A DNA stretch of 8,540 nucleotides from DAOSVX01 sp964440405. Its GTDB lineage: Bacteria > Bacillota_I > Bacilli_A > RF39 > UBA660. Positions within the stretch are counted from its first letter, which is position 1. Every line of letters begins with the position of its first letter. Location of the stretch: NCBI GenBank assembly GCA_964440405.1, contig CAYTSB010000038.1, forward strand, positions 1 to 8,540. The letters run 5' to 3'. Under the pieces are notes generated by a model. The model was not told the origin of the DNA, did no database searches, and was given only the letters and a program-made list of their open reading frames with translations. Of this stretch, positions 1-6,293 are shown piece after piece. Position numbers and translations under genes: made by a program.

Positions 1-87
1 ATAGATATGATTGATTCTTTGAAATCAATTGAGTGATATTTAATGTTTTATTTTGCATTGAAAAAACCAATTTAACAAAAAATGTTA

Positions 88-109
88 ATTGAAATTGCTT
101 AATTTCAAT
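88..109. promoter_or_regulatory. Perfect inverted repeat over the XRE gene promoter (putative operator)
   Basis: The arms ATTGAAATT (88-96) and AATTTCAAT (101-109) are exact reverse complements around the 4-base centre GCTT. The repeat covers the candidate -35 box and almost the whole spacer of the promoter for the XRE-type regulator gene. A dimeric helix-turn-helix protein bound here would block RNA polymerase, so autoregulation by that protein is the natural guess. No T-run follows, so it does not look like a terminator. A second, weaker dyad lies just upstream (TTAACA at 72-77 and TGTTAA at 83-88). The symmetry is seen directly; the operator role is inferred. Confidence 0.45.
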
Positions 110-116
110 ATAAAAT
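89..116 (+). promoter_or_regulatory. Candidate sigma-A promoter of the XRE regulator gene
   Basis: TTGAAA at 89-94 (5 of 6 matches to the -35 consensus) is followed after 16 bases by TAAAAT at 111-116 (5 of 6 matches to the -10 consensus). Transcription would start near 123, giving a leader of about 45 bases before the ATG at 169. The surrounding DNA is very AT-rich, which makes chance -10 matches common, so the call is moderate. Confidence 0.45.
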
Positions 117-168
117 ATATAGAAATTAGTCATAAACTAGGATATCATTTATATGGAGTGTGGTAGTA

Positions 169-768
169 ATGTTAGGCAATAAAATTTTAGAGTTAAGAAA
201 AAAGAATGGTTTTTCTCAAGAAGAACTAGCAGAAAAATTGGAAGTTACTAGGCAAACAATTAGTAAATGGGAACTGGGAGAAACTTCTCCTGATATAGCT
301 CAGGCCCAAAAATTATCAAAAATATTTAAAGTAAGTTTAGATGAACTGGTTGACAATGATATAAAAGATATTTTAGCTGAAAGAATTAGTAATACCGAAA
401 GATTAGCAGGGCTTACTATTAAAATACTAAAAACTTTTGGTATTATTGCTCTTGTAGCATTTATTATTTTTGGCATATATAAACTTTTTTATGTTTCAAC
501 TTATGCCTGGTTTATGGGTGTGAATGAAAATCTAAACTGTACTCTAGATGGGAAAAATTATTCATATAGGGTGACCTATGGGAAAGAAGAAAATACTGAT
601 AAATCAAATATGATGTCTTCAATCGATTATAAAATTTTAACAATAGAAAGACAGAAAGATAGCGCTTATTTAGGTGGCATAATTGATATAAGTAAATATG
701 AATACTATTATCAATTTGAAGAAGCAGTATATGGCTATTTTGAAGTAAATGGTGGCAAGTGTGAATAG
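169..768 (+). CDS. Membrane-anchored XRE-family transcriptional regulator
   Basis: A 199-residue protein. Residues 4-62 form an XRE/Cro-type helix-turn-helix domain, with the typical pattern FSQEELAEKLEVTRQTISKWE at about 15-35 and a SPD turn after it. A linker leads to one strongly hydrophobic segment at about 86-109, then an outer domain of about 90 residues rich in Tyr and charged residues, with Cys at 124 and 198. The DNA-binding part should be cytoplasmic and the C-terminal part outside the cell. I do not recognise the outer domain. The ATG at 169 is chosen because GGAG at 155-158 is 10 bases upstream; the in-frame GTG at 160 lies too close to that site. It is monocistronic, with its own candidate promoter/operator and a hairpin after it. 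It may sense an envelope signal and regulate itself or the neighbouring transporter genes, but no target can be proven from the sequence. Confidence 0.85.
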   Translation: MLGNKILELRKKNGFSQEELAEKLEVTRQTISKWELGETSPDIAQAQKLSKIFKVSLDELVDNDIKDILAERISNTERLAGLTIKILKTFGIIALVAFIIFGIYKLFYVSTYAWFMGVNENLNCTLDGKNYSYRVTYGKEENTDKSNMMSSIDYKILTIERQKDSAYLGGIIDISKYEYYYQFEEAVYGYFEVNGGKCE

Positions 769-800
769 GTTAGTTTATAATTCAAATTTTAATATGTAAC

Positions 801-824
801 AAAGCAATGAATTTTCATTGCTTT
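801..824 (+). terminator. Hairpin terminator after the XRE regulator gene
   Basis: AAAGCAATGA (801-810) pairs perfectly with TCATTGCTTT (815-824) around the 4-base loop ATTT. One further T follows the right arm, so the run of T is only four long and then breaks into AAAA. The stem is A/T-rich, so termination may be incomplete. It separates the regulator from the ABC transporter operon. Confidence 0.6.
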
Positions 825-840
825 TAAAATTCTTTCATTC

Positions 841-869
841 TTTACTTACTTTTATTTGCGTGTTATACT
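841..869 (+). promoter_or_regulatory. Promoter of the amino acid ABC transporter operon
   Basis: TTTACT at 841-846 (4 of 6 to the -35 consensus) is followed by a 17-base spacer and TATACT at 864-869 (5 of 6 to the -10 consensus). A TG at 861-862 sits one base before the -10 hexamer, giving an extended -10 element. The start of transcription would be near 876, leaving a leader of about 19 bases that contains the ribosome binding site. No operator is obvious. Confidence 0.6.
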
Positions 870-880
870 TAATTTATAAT

Positions 881-888
881 AAAGGTGG
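881..888 (+). promoter_or_regulatory. Ribosome binding site deciding the start of the solute-binding lipoprotein
   Basis: AAAGGTGG ends right before an in-frame ATG at 889 but 6 bases before the ATG at 895. The second spacing is the normal one, so translation most likely begins at 895. This also gives a compact lipoprotein signal starting MKKF. Confidence 0.65.
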
Positions 889-894
889 ATGAGT

Positions 895-1617
895 ATGAAG
901 AAATTTGTAATAAAATTACTTTTAATTTTTGCTCTGATTATTACTGGTTGCAAGCGTAATGCTGATGAATTGGTAATGGTGACTGAAGCCGGTTTTGCTC
1001 CCTATGAATTTTATGAAAATAATAAAATAGTCGGAGTAGATATTGAAATTGCTAATGAAATAGCTGCTTCATTAGGAAAGAAACTTGTAGTAAAGGATAT
1101 TGCTTTTGATTATATAATAAACGAAGTTAAAAGTGGTAAAGCAGATTTTGCTGCAGCAGGAATGAGTATTACTGAAGACCGAAAAAAAGAAGTGGATTTT
1201 ACTATTGAATATACTGTATCTAATCAAGTAGTAGTTGTTAAGAAAACCAGTTTAATAAATTCGTTTGATGATTTAGAGGGAAAAAGAATTTCAGTGCAAC
1301 TAGGATCAGTTGGTGATAGCTACGCTACTAATACTTACAAGAAAGCAACAATTGATCGTCAAAAGAAATTTTTAGTAGCTGCCGAAGCTGTTAAAAATAA
1401 TAAATCAGACTGTATTATTATGGATGATCTTCCCGCTAAAGAACTAGTGGCTAAAAATCCTGAATTAAAAATACTAAAAGGTATTTTATTTCAAGATGCC
1501 TATGGAATGGCAGTAAAAAAAGGCAATCAGGAATTATTAGAAAATATAAATAAAGTTTTAAAAGAGTTAATAGAAGATGGTAAGATTGATGAGTATATTT
1601 TAAAATATACTAATTAA
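895..1617 (+). CDS. Polar amino acid ABC transporter, substrate-binding lipoprotein
   Basis: A 240-residue solute-binding protein of the SBP_bac_3 family (the ArtJ/GlnH/HisJ type). The N-terminus is a lipoprotein signal: MKK, a hydrophobic stretch at 4-16, and the lipobox ITGC with the lipidated Cys at 19. The mature protein shows family landmarks: GFAPYEF at 33-39, the GVDIEIANEIA helix at 47-57, GKADFAAAGMSIT at 81-93, and Arg96 in TEDRKKEVDFT, the residue that in this family holds the ligand carboxylate. The second lobe has the hinge DLEGKRISVQLGS at 126-138 and MDDLPA at 176-181, whose Asp normally contacts the ligand amino group. It would sit tethered to the outer membrane face and feed the permease encoded 11 bases downstream. 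The ligand is an amino acid; arginine is inferred from the adjoining arginine deiminase operon, while glutamine, histidine or cystine cannot be excluded. Confidence 0.93.
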   Translation: MKKFVIKLLLIFALIITGCKRNADELVMVTEAGFAPYEFYENNKIVGVDIEIANEIAASLGKKLVVKDIAFDYIINEVKSGKADFAAAGMSITEDRKKEVDFTIEYTVSNQVVVVKKTSLINSFDDLEGKRISVQLGSVGDSYATNTYKKATIDRQKKFLVAAEAVKNNKSDCIIMDDLPAKELVAKNPELKILKGILFQDAYGMAVKKGNQELLENINKVLKELIEDGKIDEYILKYTN

Positions 1618-1628
1618 AAGAGGTTAGA

Positions 1629-2333
1629 ATGGAGAATTTTTTAACTAAAATTGGAGACAAATTTTATCGTTCAATTATTGAGCAAAATCGCTATGAGTTC
1701 ATAATAGAAGGACTTAGTAAAACGCTCATTATTGCTTTTTTTGCAGTAATTTTAGGAATTGTTCTAGGAACTTTAATTGCTATTGCCATTAATTATAATC
1801 AGGAAACTAAAAAAAGCAAATTACTTTGTTCAATTTGTAAGTTTTATATTGCTGTAATTAGAGGAACCCCTGTTGTTCTTCAGTTAATGATTATCTATTA
1901 TATAATTTTTAAATCAGTTAATATTAATGTAATTTTAGTTGGTACTTTAGCATTTGGCTTAAACTCAGCTGCTTATGTTGCAGAAATTATTAGAGCAGGT
2001 ATTGATTCAGTGGATAAGGGACAAAAAGAAGCCAGTTATGCTCTTGGTTTATCCTATAATCAAATGATGGTAGCGGTTATCTTACCTCAAGCTATAAAAA
2101 ATATTCTGCCAGCTTTAGGCAATGAATTCATTACCTTGTTGAAAGAAACTTCAGTAGCTGGTTATATTGGTATTGTTGAACTTGTTAAAGCTTCAGATAT
2201 TATTGCATCAGTTACTTATGATTATTTCTTTCCTTTGATTATTGTGGCAATTATTTATCTAATTTTAACTGTTGGTTTATCTAAGTTGCTTGTTATATTT
2301 GAAAAGAAGGTGTTAAATCATGCTCGTAGTTAA
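1629..2333 (+). CDS. Polar amino acid ABC transporter, permease subunit
   Basis: A 234-residue inner-membrane permease of the HisM/GlnP family. About five hydrophobic segments are visible, at roughly 30-54, 72-94, 100-121, 160-185 and 199-224. RGTPVVLQL at 78-86 is a hallmark of amino acid permeases. The ATPase-coupling EAA loop lies at about 131-157 (GQKEASYALGLS, then ILPQAIK). The ATG at 1629 follows AGAGG (1619-1623) by 5 bases. Only one permease gene is present, so the channel is presumably a homodimer. The 3' end overlaps the start of the ATPase gene by 14 bases, which implies translational coupling and balanced subunit production. The length matches the family; nothing appears truncated. 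Confidence 0.95.
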   Translation: MENFLTKIGDKFYRSIIEQNRYEFIIEGLSKTLIIAFFAVILGIVLGTLIAIAINYNQETKKSKLLCSICKFYIAVIRGTPVVLQLMIIYYIIFKSVNINVILVGTLAFGLNSAAYVAEIIRAGIDSVDKGQKEASYALGLSYNQMMVAVILPQAIKNILPALGNEFITLLKETSVAGYIGIVELVKASDIIASVTYDYFFPLIIVAIIYLILTVGLSKLLVIFEKKVLNHARS

Positions 2334-3036
2334 AAATCTTTATAAAAATTTTGGTGATCTTCAAGTATTAAATAACATTAATTTAAAAGTAAATAAAGGA
2401 GATCGAATAGTTATTATTGGGCCATCGGGAAGCGGCAAAAGTACTTTTTTAAGATGTTTAAATTGGTTGGAAATTCCAACTGAAGGAGAAATAATCTTTG
2501 AAGGAAAATCTCTAAATAAAACTAATAAGATGGCTTTAAGAAAAAAAATTGGCATGATTTTTCAAAGTTTTAATCTGTTTGCTAATCTCACAGTTATAGA
2601 AAATTTAACTTTAGCTCCAATTAAAACTAAACTTCTTGATAAAGTTGCTGCTGAAGAGCTAGCGATGAAGTACTTAAAAAAGATTTCATTAACTGATAAA
2701 AAAGACACTTATCCTGATAATTTATCAGGAGGTCAAAAGCAAAGAGTGGCAATCATTCGTTCTTTAATGATGAATCCCGATATCTTATTAGTTGATGAAC
2801 CCACTTCATCTTTGGATTCAGAAATGATTAAAGAAGTTTTAAATTTATTAAAAGAAGTGGCCAATGATAATATGACTATGATTATCGTATCTCACGAATT
2901 GGATTTTGCTAAAGAGATTGCTACTAAAATCCTTTTCATGGATCAAGGCAGAATTGTTGAATCGGGTTTGCCTAAAGAAATATTTAATAATCCAAAAACC
3001 GAAAGATTAAAAGAATTCTTGTTTAGCATTAATTAA
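2320..3036 (+). CDS. Polar amino acid ABC transporter, ATP-binding subunit
   Basis: A 238-residue cytoplasmic ATPase of the GlnQ/HisP class that powers import through the neighbouring permease. All nucleotide-binding motifs are intact: Walker A GPSGSGKST at 34-42, Q-loop Gln82 in GMIFQSFNLF, signature LSGGQKQR at 135-142, Walker B ILLVDEP at 155-161 with catalytic Glu160, the D-loop SSLD at 163-166, and the switch His192 in VSHE. The ATG at 2320 lies inside the permease gene, 9 bases after an AGAAGG-like site. It is the last gene of the transporter operon. An 89-base gap with an inverted repeat separates it from arcA, so read-through into the arc operon is possible but unproven. Substrate choice is set by the binding protein, not by this subunit. 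Confidence 0.96.
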   Translation: MLVVKNLYKNFGDLQVLNNINLKVNKGDRIVIIGPSGSGKSTFLRCLNWLEIPTEGEIIFEGKSLNKTNKMALRKKIGMIFQSFNLFANLTVIENLTLAPIKTKLLDKVAAEELAMKYLKKISLTDKKDTYPDNLSGGQKQRVAIIRSLMMNPDILLVDEPTSSLDSEMIKEVLNLLKEVANDNMTMIIVSHELDFAKEIATKILFMDQGRIVESGLPKEIFNNPKTERLKEFLFSIN

Positions 3037-3064
3037 CTAATAACTAGGAATACTAGTTATATAG
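3037..3064. promoter_or_regulatory. Inverted repeat between the ABC transporter and arc operons
   Basis: ATAACTAG (3040-3047) and CTAGTTAT (3053-3060) are perfect reverse complements around the centre GAATA. The pairing continues outward with CTA (3037-3039) against TAG (3062-3064) if A3061 is bulged, for 11 pairs in all. A run of five T at 3070-3074 lies 5 bases beyond the outer stem, so this could be a weak terminator or attenuator. It could equally be an operator for arc expression. It does not fit the ArgR box or the Crp/ArcR pattern TGTGA-N6-TCACA. I found no convincing -35/-10 pair for arcA in the gap. Confidence 0.45.
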
Positions 3065-3110
3065 ATAAGTTTTTAGATAGCTTATTAAAAATCTTAAAGA
3101 CAAAAAATAA

Positions 3111-3117
3111 AAGGAGG
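3111..3117 (+). promoter_or_regulatory. Strong ribosome binding site of arcA
   Basis: AAGGAGG with 8 bases to the ATG at 3126 is a near-perfect Shine-Dalgarno sequence, the best in the window. The arcB and arcC starts downstream have only poor sites. This suggests that ribosomes load mainly at arcA and reach arcB and arcC by coupling. Confidence 0.8.
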
Positions 3118-3125
3118 AAGAAAAA

Positions 3126-4370
3126 ATGTCAAAAATTAATGTAACCAGTGAAATAGCACCGCTTAAGAAGGTTTTATTACATCGTCCGGGGAATGAGTTA
3201 TTAAATTTAACTCCTGATACTTTAGAACGTTTATTATTTGATGATATACCTTATTTACCTGATGCTATTAAAGAACATGATACTTTTGCTAATGCTCTTA
3301 GAGAACATGGTGTTGAAACCGTTTATCTTGAAGATTTGATGACTGAGGTTTTAAATTCTAATGATGAATTAAGAGAAAAATTTATTAGACAATTTATTCA
3401 TGAATCTGGAATTCGAACACCGAAGTATCGAACTTTGGTATTTGATTATCTAAATCAAATTAAAGATAATAAAGATTTAGTATTAAAAACTATGGAAGGA
3501 ATTCAACTAAGTGATATTCCTAGAAGAAAAAGAGAAGTTGAAAAATCATTAATTGATTTAATTGATGATGAAAATGAATTCATTGCTGATCCAATGCCAA
3601 ATTTATATTTTACTAGAGATCCATTTGCTAGTATTGGTAGTGGTATTAGTTTAAATAAGATGTATTCAGTTACCAGAAATAGAGAAACTATCTATGCCGA
3701 ATATATTTTTAATTATCATCCGGATTATAAAAATCAAGTGCCATTTTACTATGACAGATATAATCCATATCACACTGAAGGTGGTGATCTATTAAATTTA
3801 AATGATCATATTTTGGCAATTGGCATATCACAAAGAACATGTGCTGAAGCTATTGATCAATTGGCTAAAAATTTATTTAAGGATCCCGATTGTAAGATTG
3901 ATACTGTTCTGGCCTTCAATATTCCATCAACCAGAGCTTTTATGCATCTAGATACCGTATTTACTCAAATAGATGTTGATAAATTTACTTATCATCCGGG
4001 CATAATGGGAACCCTTCAAGTATTTGAAATAACTGAGGGAAACGATCCTGATAGCTATGAGGATTTAACTGTTAAAGAAATAAATGATACTCTAGAAAAT
4101 ATTTTAGAGAAATATTTAGGAAGACAAATCACTTTAATTCCATGTGCTGGTGGTGATAAGGTTGCTGCTGAAAGAGAGCAGTGGAATGATGGTAGTAACA
4201 CTTTATGTATAGCTCCCGGAGTTGTAGTTGTCTATGACCGCAACAATTTAACTAATGATGAACTTCGTAAGCAAGGGCTTAAAGTTATTGAAATTCCTGG
4301 TGCTGAATTATCACGAGGTCGTGGTGGTCCAAGATGTATGAGTATGCCTCTTGAAAGAGAGAAATTATAA
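3126..4370 (+). CDS. arcA: Arginine deiminase
   Basis: A 414-residue cytoplasmic enzyme that hydrolyses L-arginine to L-citrulline and ammonia, the first step of the arginine deiminase pathway. The length equals the usual family size of about 410 residues. Landmarks are all present: PLKKVLLHRPGNEL at 12-25, DDIPYLPDA at 39-47, PMPNLYFTRDPFASIG at 156-171, HTEGGD at 216-221 with catalytic Glu218, FMHLDTVFTQID at 272-283 with catalytic His274 and Asp276, EQWNDGSNTL at 351-360, and the C-terminal SRGRGGPRCMSMPL with nucleophile Cys404. The start follows a strong Shine-Dalgarno site. It is the first gene of arcABCD; its stop TAA shares one base with the arcB start (TAATG). Besides energy, the ammonia made here helps cells resist acid. 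Control is probably by arginine or energy state, but no known binding site was recognised upstream. Confidence 0.98.
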   Translation: MSKINVTSEIAPLKKVLLHRPGNELLNLTPDTLERLLFDDIPYLPDAIKEHDTFANALREHGVETVYLEDLMTEVLNSNDELREKFIRQFIHESGIRTPKYRTLVFDYLNQIKDNKDLVLKTMEGIQLSDIPRRKREVEKSLIDLIDDENEFIADPMPNLYFTRDPFASIGSGISLNKMYSVTRNRETIYAEYIFNYHPDYKNQVPFYYDRYNPYHTEGGDLLNLNDHILAIGISQRTCAEAIDQLAKNLFKDPDCKIDTVLAFNIPSTRAFMHLDTVFTQIDVDKFTYHPGIMGTLQVFEITEGNDPDSYEDLTVKEINDTLENILEKYLGRQITLIPCAGGDKVAAEREQWNDGSNTLCIAPGVVVVYDRNNLTNDELRKQGLKVIEIPGAELSRGRGGPRCMSMPLEREKL

Positions 4371-5356
4371 TGGATTTAAAAGGAAGAGATTTTTTAAAAT
4401 TAATTGATTATACTAAAGAAGAAATAGAATACTTAATTCAAGTTGCCAAGGATTTTAAAGAGAAAAAAAGACAGGGTATAATTCATGATTATTTAAAAGG
4501 CAAAAACATTGCTTTAATATTTGAAAAAGATTCAACTAGAACTAGATGTGCTTTTGAAGTAGCAGCTTTTGATTTAGGTATGGGAGTAACTTATTTAGGG
4601 CCTACTGGTTCGCAGATAGGCAAAAAAGAAACAATTGCTGATACGGCTAGAGTTTTAGCAGGAATGTATGAAGGAATTGAATATCGCGGTTTTGATCAGA
4701 GTATTGTTGAAGAATTAGCAAAATATTCTAAAGTTCCAGTTTGGAATGGTCTTACTACTGAATTCCATCCTACTCAAATGCTTGCGGATTTACTAACTGT
4801 CCAAGAAGAATTTGGTTATTTAAAGGGATTAACACTTGTATTTTTAGGTGATGCCAGAAACAATGTTGCAAACTCTTTAATGGTTATTTGTTCTAAATTA
4901 GGGGTTAATTTTACTTGCTGTGCTCCTAAAGATTTATTCCCTAATGAAGATTTAGTTGCAACTTGCAAAAAATTTGCTAATGAAAGTGGAGCAGTAATTA
5001 GTTTAACTGAAGATGTAATGAAGGGCACTAAAAATGCTGATGTTTTATATACTGATGTTTGGGTTTCAATGGGTGAAAAAGAAGAACTTTGGGAAGAAAG
5101 AATTAAGAAATTAATTCCTTATCAAGTTAATTCAAAATTAATGGCAAATGCTAACCCAAATGCAATTTTCTTACACTGTTTACCATCTTTTCATAATTCT
5201 GATACTACAATTGGTAAACAAATCTATGAAAAATATGGTATTAAGGAAATGGAAGTTACTGATGAAGTATTTGAATCTGCTAAGTCAAGAGTATTTGAAG
5301 AAGCAGAAAATCGTTTACATACAATTAAAGCAGTAGTTTATGAGACTTTAAAATGA
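4370..5356 (+). CDS. arcB: Catabolic ornithine carbamoyltransferase
   Basis: A 328-residue enzyme that, in this setting, phosphorolyses citrulline to ornithine plus carbamoyl phosphate. The carbamoyl phosphate site is seen as STRTR at 55-59 and HPTQ at 133-136. FLGDARNNVANSL sits mid-protein, followed by the ornithine-binding DVWVSMG at 229-235. HCLPSF at 269-274 carries the active-site Cys270; many relatives read HCLPAF, a mild change. It starts one base inside the arcA stop codon with only a weak purine-rich AGAGAG at 4356-4361 ahead, so coupling to arcA is likely. The catabolic role follows from the operon: arcA and arcC flank it. A putrescine carbamoyltransferase is less likely because no agmatine deiminase gene is present and the SMG ornithine loop is kept. 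Confidence 0.97.
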   Translation: MDLKGRDFLKLIDYTKEEIEYLIQVAKDFKEKKRQGIIHDYLKGKNIALIFEKDSTRTRCAFEVAAFDLGMGVTYLGPTGSQIGKKETIADTARVLAGMYEGIEYRGFDQSIVEELAKYSKVPVWNGLTTEFHPTQMLADLLTVQEEFGYLKGLTLVFLGDARNNVANSLMVICSKLGVNFTCCAPKDLFPNEDLVATCKKFANESGAVISLTEDVMKGTKNADVLYTDVWVSMGEKEELWEERIKKLIPYQVNSKLMANANPNAIFLHCLPSFHNSDTTIGKQIYEKYGIKEMEVTDEVFESAKSRVFEEAENRLHTIKAVVYETLK

Positions 5357-6288
5357 AAAAAATAGTTATTGCTTTAGGTGGTAATGCTTTAGGTAAAACT
5401 CCGGAAGAACAGCTAGAATTAGTAAAAACGACAGCAAAAAATATTGTGGATTTGGTGGCAATTGGTAATAATGTGATTATCACTCACGGTAATGGTCCAC
5501 AGGTAGGAATGATTAATTTAGCAATGGAAGTGGCTCATAATAATATTAACTCACCAGAAATGCCTTTTGCTGAGTGTGGAGCGATGAGCCAAGGTTATAT
5601 TGGTTATCACTTACAACAATCAATTGAGGAAGAATTAGTCAAAAGAAAAATAGATAAAAACTGTGTAACCTTAATTACTCAGGTTGAAGTTGATGAAAAA
5701 GATAAAGCGTTTAATAATCCAACTAAGCCAATTGGTAGTTTCTACACTAAAGAAGAAGCAACAATATTGGAAAAAGAAAAAAATTATGTTATGAAAGAAG
5801 ATGCCGGTCGTGGTTACCGCAGGGTAATTGCTAGTCCGTTACCAAAAAGAATATTAGAATTACGAGTTATTCGTGATTTAATAGATAAAGGCAATATAGT
5901 TATTGCCTGTGGAGGAGGTGGGATACCAGTAATTAAGTACCTGGATGGGTACAAGGGAGTAGATGCAGTCATTGATAAAGATCGCACTAGTGCCAGATTG
6001 GCATTAGATGTTGAAGCAGATATTCTTTTAATCTTAACTGCTGTTGATCATGTTTTAATTAATTATAAAAAAGACAATGAACAAAAATTAACAGAAATAA
6101 GTGTAAAAGAAGCTAAAAAATTTATTAGTGATTGTGAATTTGCTGAAGGAAGCATGCTTCCTAAAGTAGAAGCTTGCATAGAATTTGTAGAAAATGCAAA
6201 TAATAAAAACTATGCAATTATCACTTCTCTAAATAATGCAATGATGGCATTAAATGGGAATAGTGGTACAAAAATAAAAAAGGAGTGA
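5353..6288 (+). CDS. arcC: Carbamate kinase
   Basis: A 311-residue cytoplasmic kinase of the amino acid kinase fold. It transfers phosphate from carbamoyl phosphate to ADP, giving ATP, CO2 and ammonia; this is the energy-yielding step of the pathway. Motifs: ALGGNALG at 7-14, THGNGPQVG at 44-52, PFAECGAMSQGYIGYHLQQ at 71-89, PIGSFY at 126-131, EDAGRGYRRVIASPLP at 149-164, the glycine-rich ACGGGGIPV at 185-193, and GVDAVIDKDRTSARLA at 202-217. The C-terminal GSMLPKVEACIEF is also typical. Length is normal for the family. Its ATG overlaps the arcB stop (ATGA, 4 bases) and no good Shine-Dalgarno site precedes it, so translation is probably coupled to arcB. The tail KIKKE is lysine-rich because the end of the gene also forms the ribosome binding site of the next gene. 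Confidence 0.98.
   Translation: MKKIVIALGGNALGKTPEEQLELVKTTAKNIVDLVAIGNNVIITHGNGPQVGMINLAMEVAHNNINSPEMPFAECGAMSQGYIGYHLQQSIEEELVKRKIDKNCVTLITQVEVDEKDKAFNNPTKPIGSFYTKEEATILEKEKNYVMKEDAGRGYRRVIASPLPKRILELRVIRDLIDKGNIVIACGGGGIPVIKYLDGYKGVDAVIDKDRTSARLALDVEADILLILTAVDHVLINYKKDNEQKLTEISVKEAKKFISDCEFAEGSMLPKVEACIEFVENANNKNYAIITSLNNAMMALNGNSGTKIKKE
6280..6285 (+). promoter_or_regulatory. Ribosome binding site of the arcD-like gene, inside the end of arcC
   Basis: AAGGAG within the last codons of arcC is 8 bases from the ATG at 6294. An in-frame GTG begins on the last base of this site (6285) and cannot be served by it, so the ATG at 6294 is the real start. Confidence 0.8.
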
Positions 6289-6293
6289 AAAAA

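Noticed and set aside
1..36. An open plus-strand frame from the window edge ending at TGA (34-36), possibly the tail of an upstream gene.
   Set aside because: Eleven codons with no recognisable motif cannot be told from chance; no clear terminator follows.
1..58. A minus-strand open frame from an ATG at 58 running off the window edge.
   Set aside because: No ribosome binding site precedes the ATG, and the translation (MQNKTLNITQ...) shows no recognisable feature.
801..824. The symmetric AATGAATTTTCATT core considered as an ArgR box upstream of the transporter operon.
   Set aside because: The half-site spacing does not fit the ArgR consensus, and the perfect 10-base-pair stem after a stop codon is better explained as a terminator.
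2361..2555. A 64-codon minus-strand open frame inside the ATPase gene.
   Set aside because: It lies antisense to the Walker A region of a clear ATPase gene and has no plausible protein features.
4816..5336. Open frames of 70 codons (minus strand, 4816-5028) and 62 codons (plus strand, 5148-5336) inside arcB.
   Set aside because: Both overlap the well-conserved carbamoyltransferase frame; low-complexity translations.
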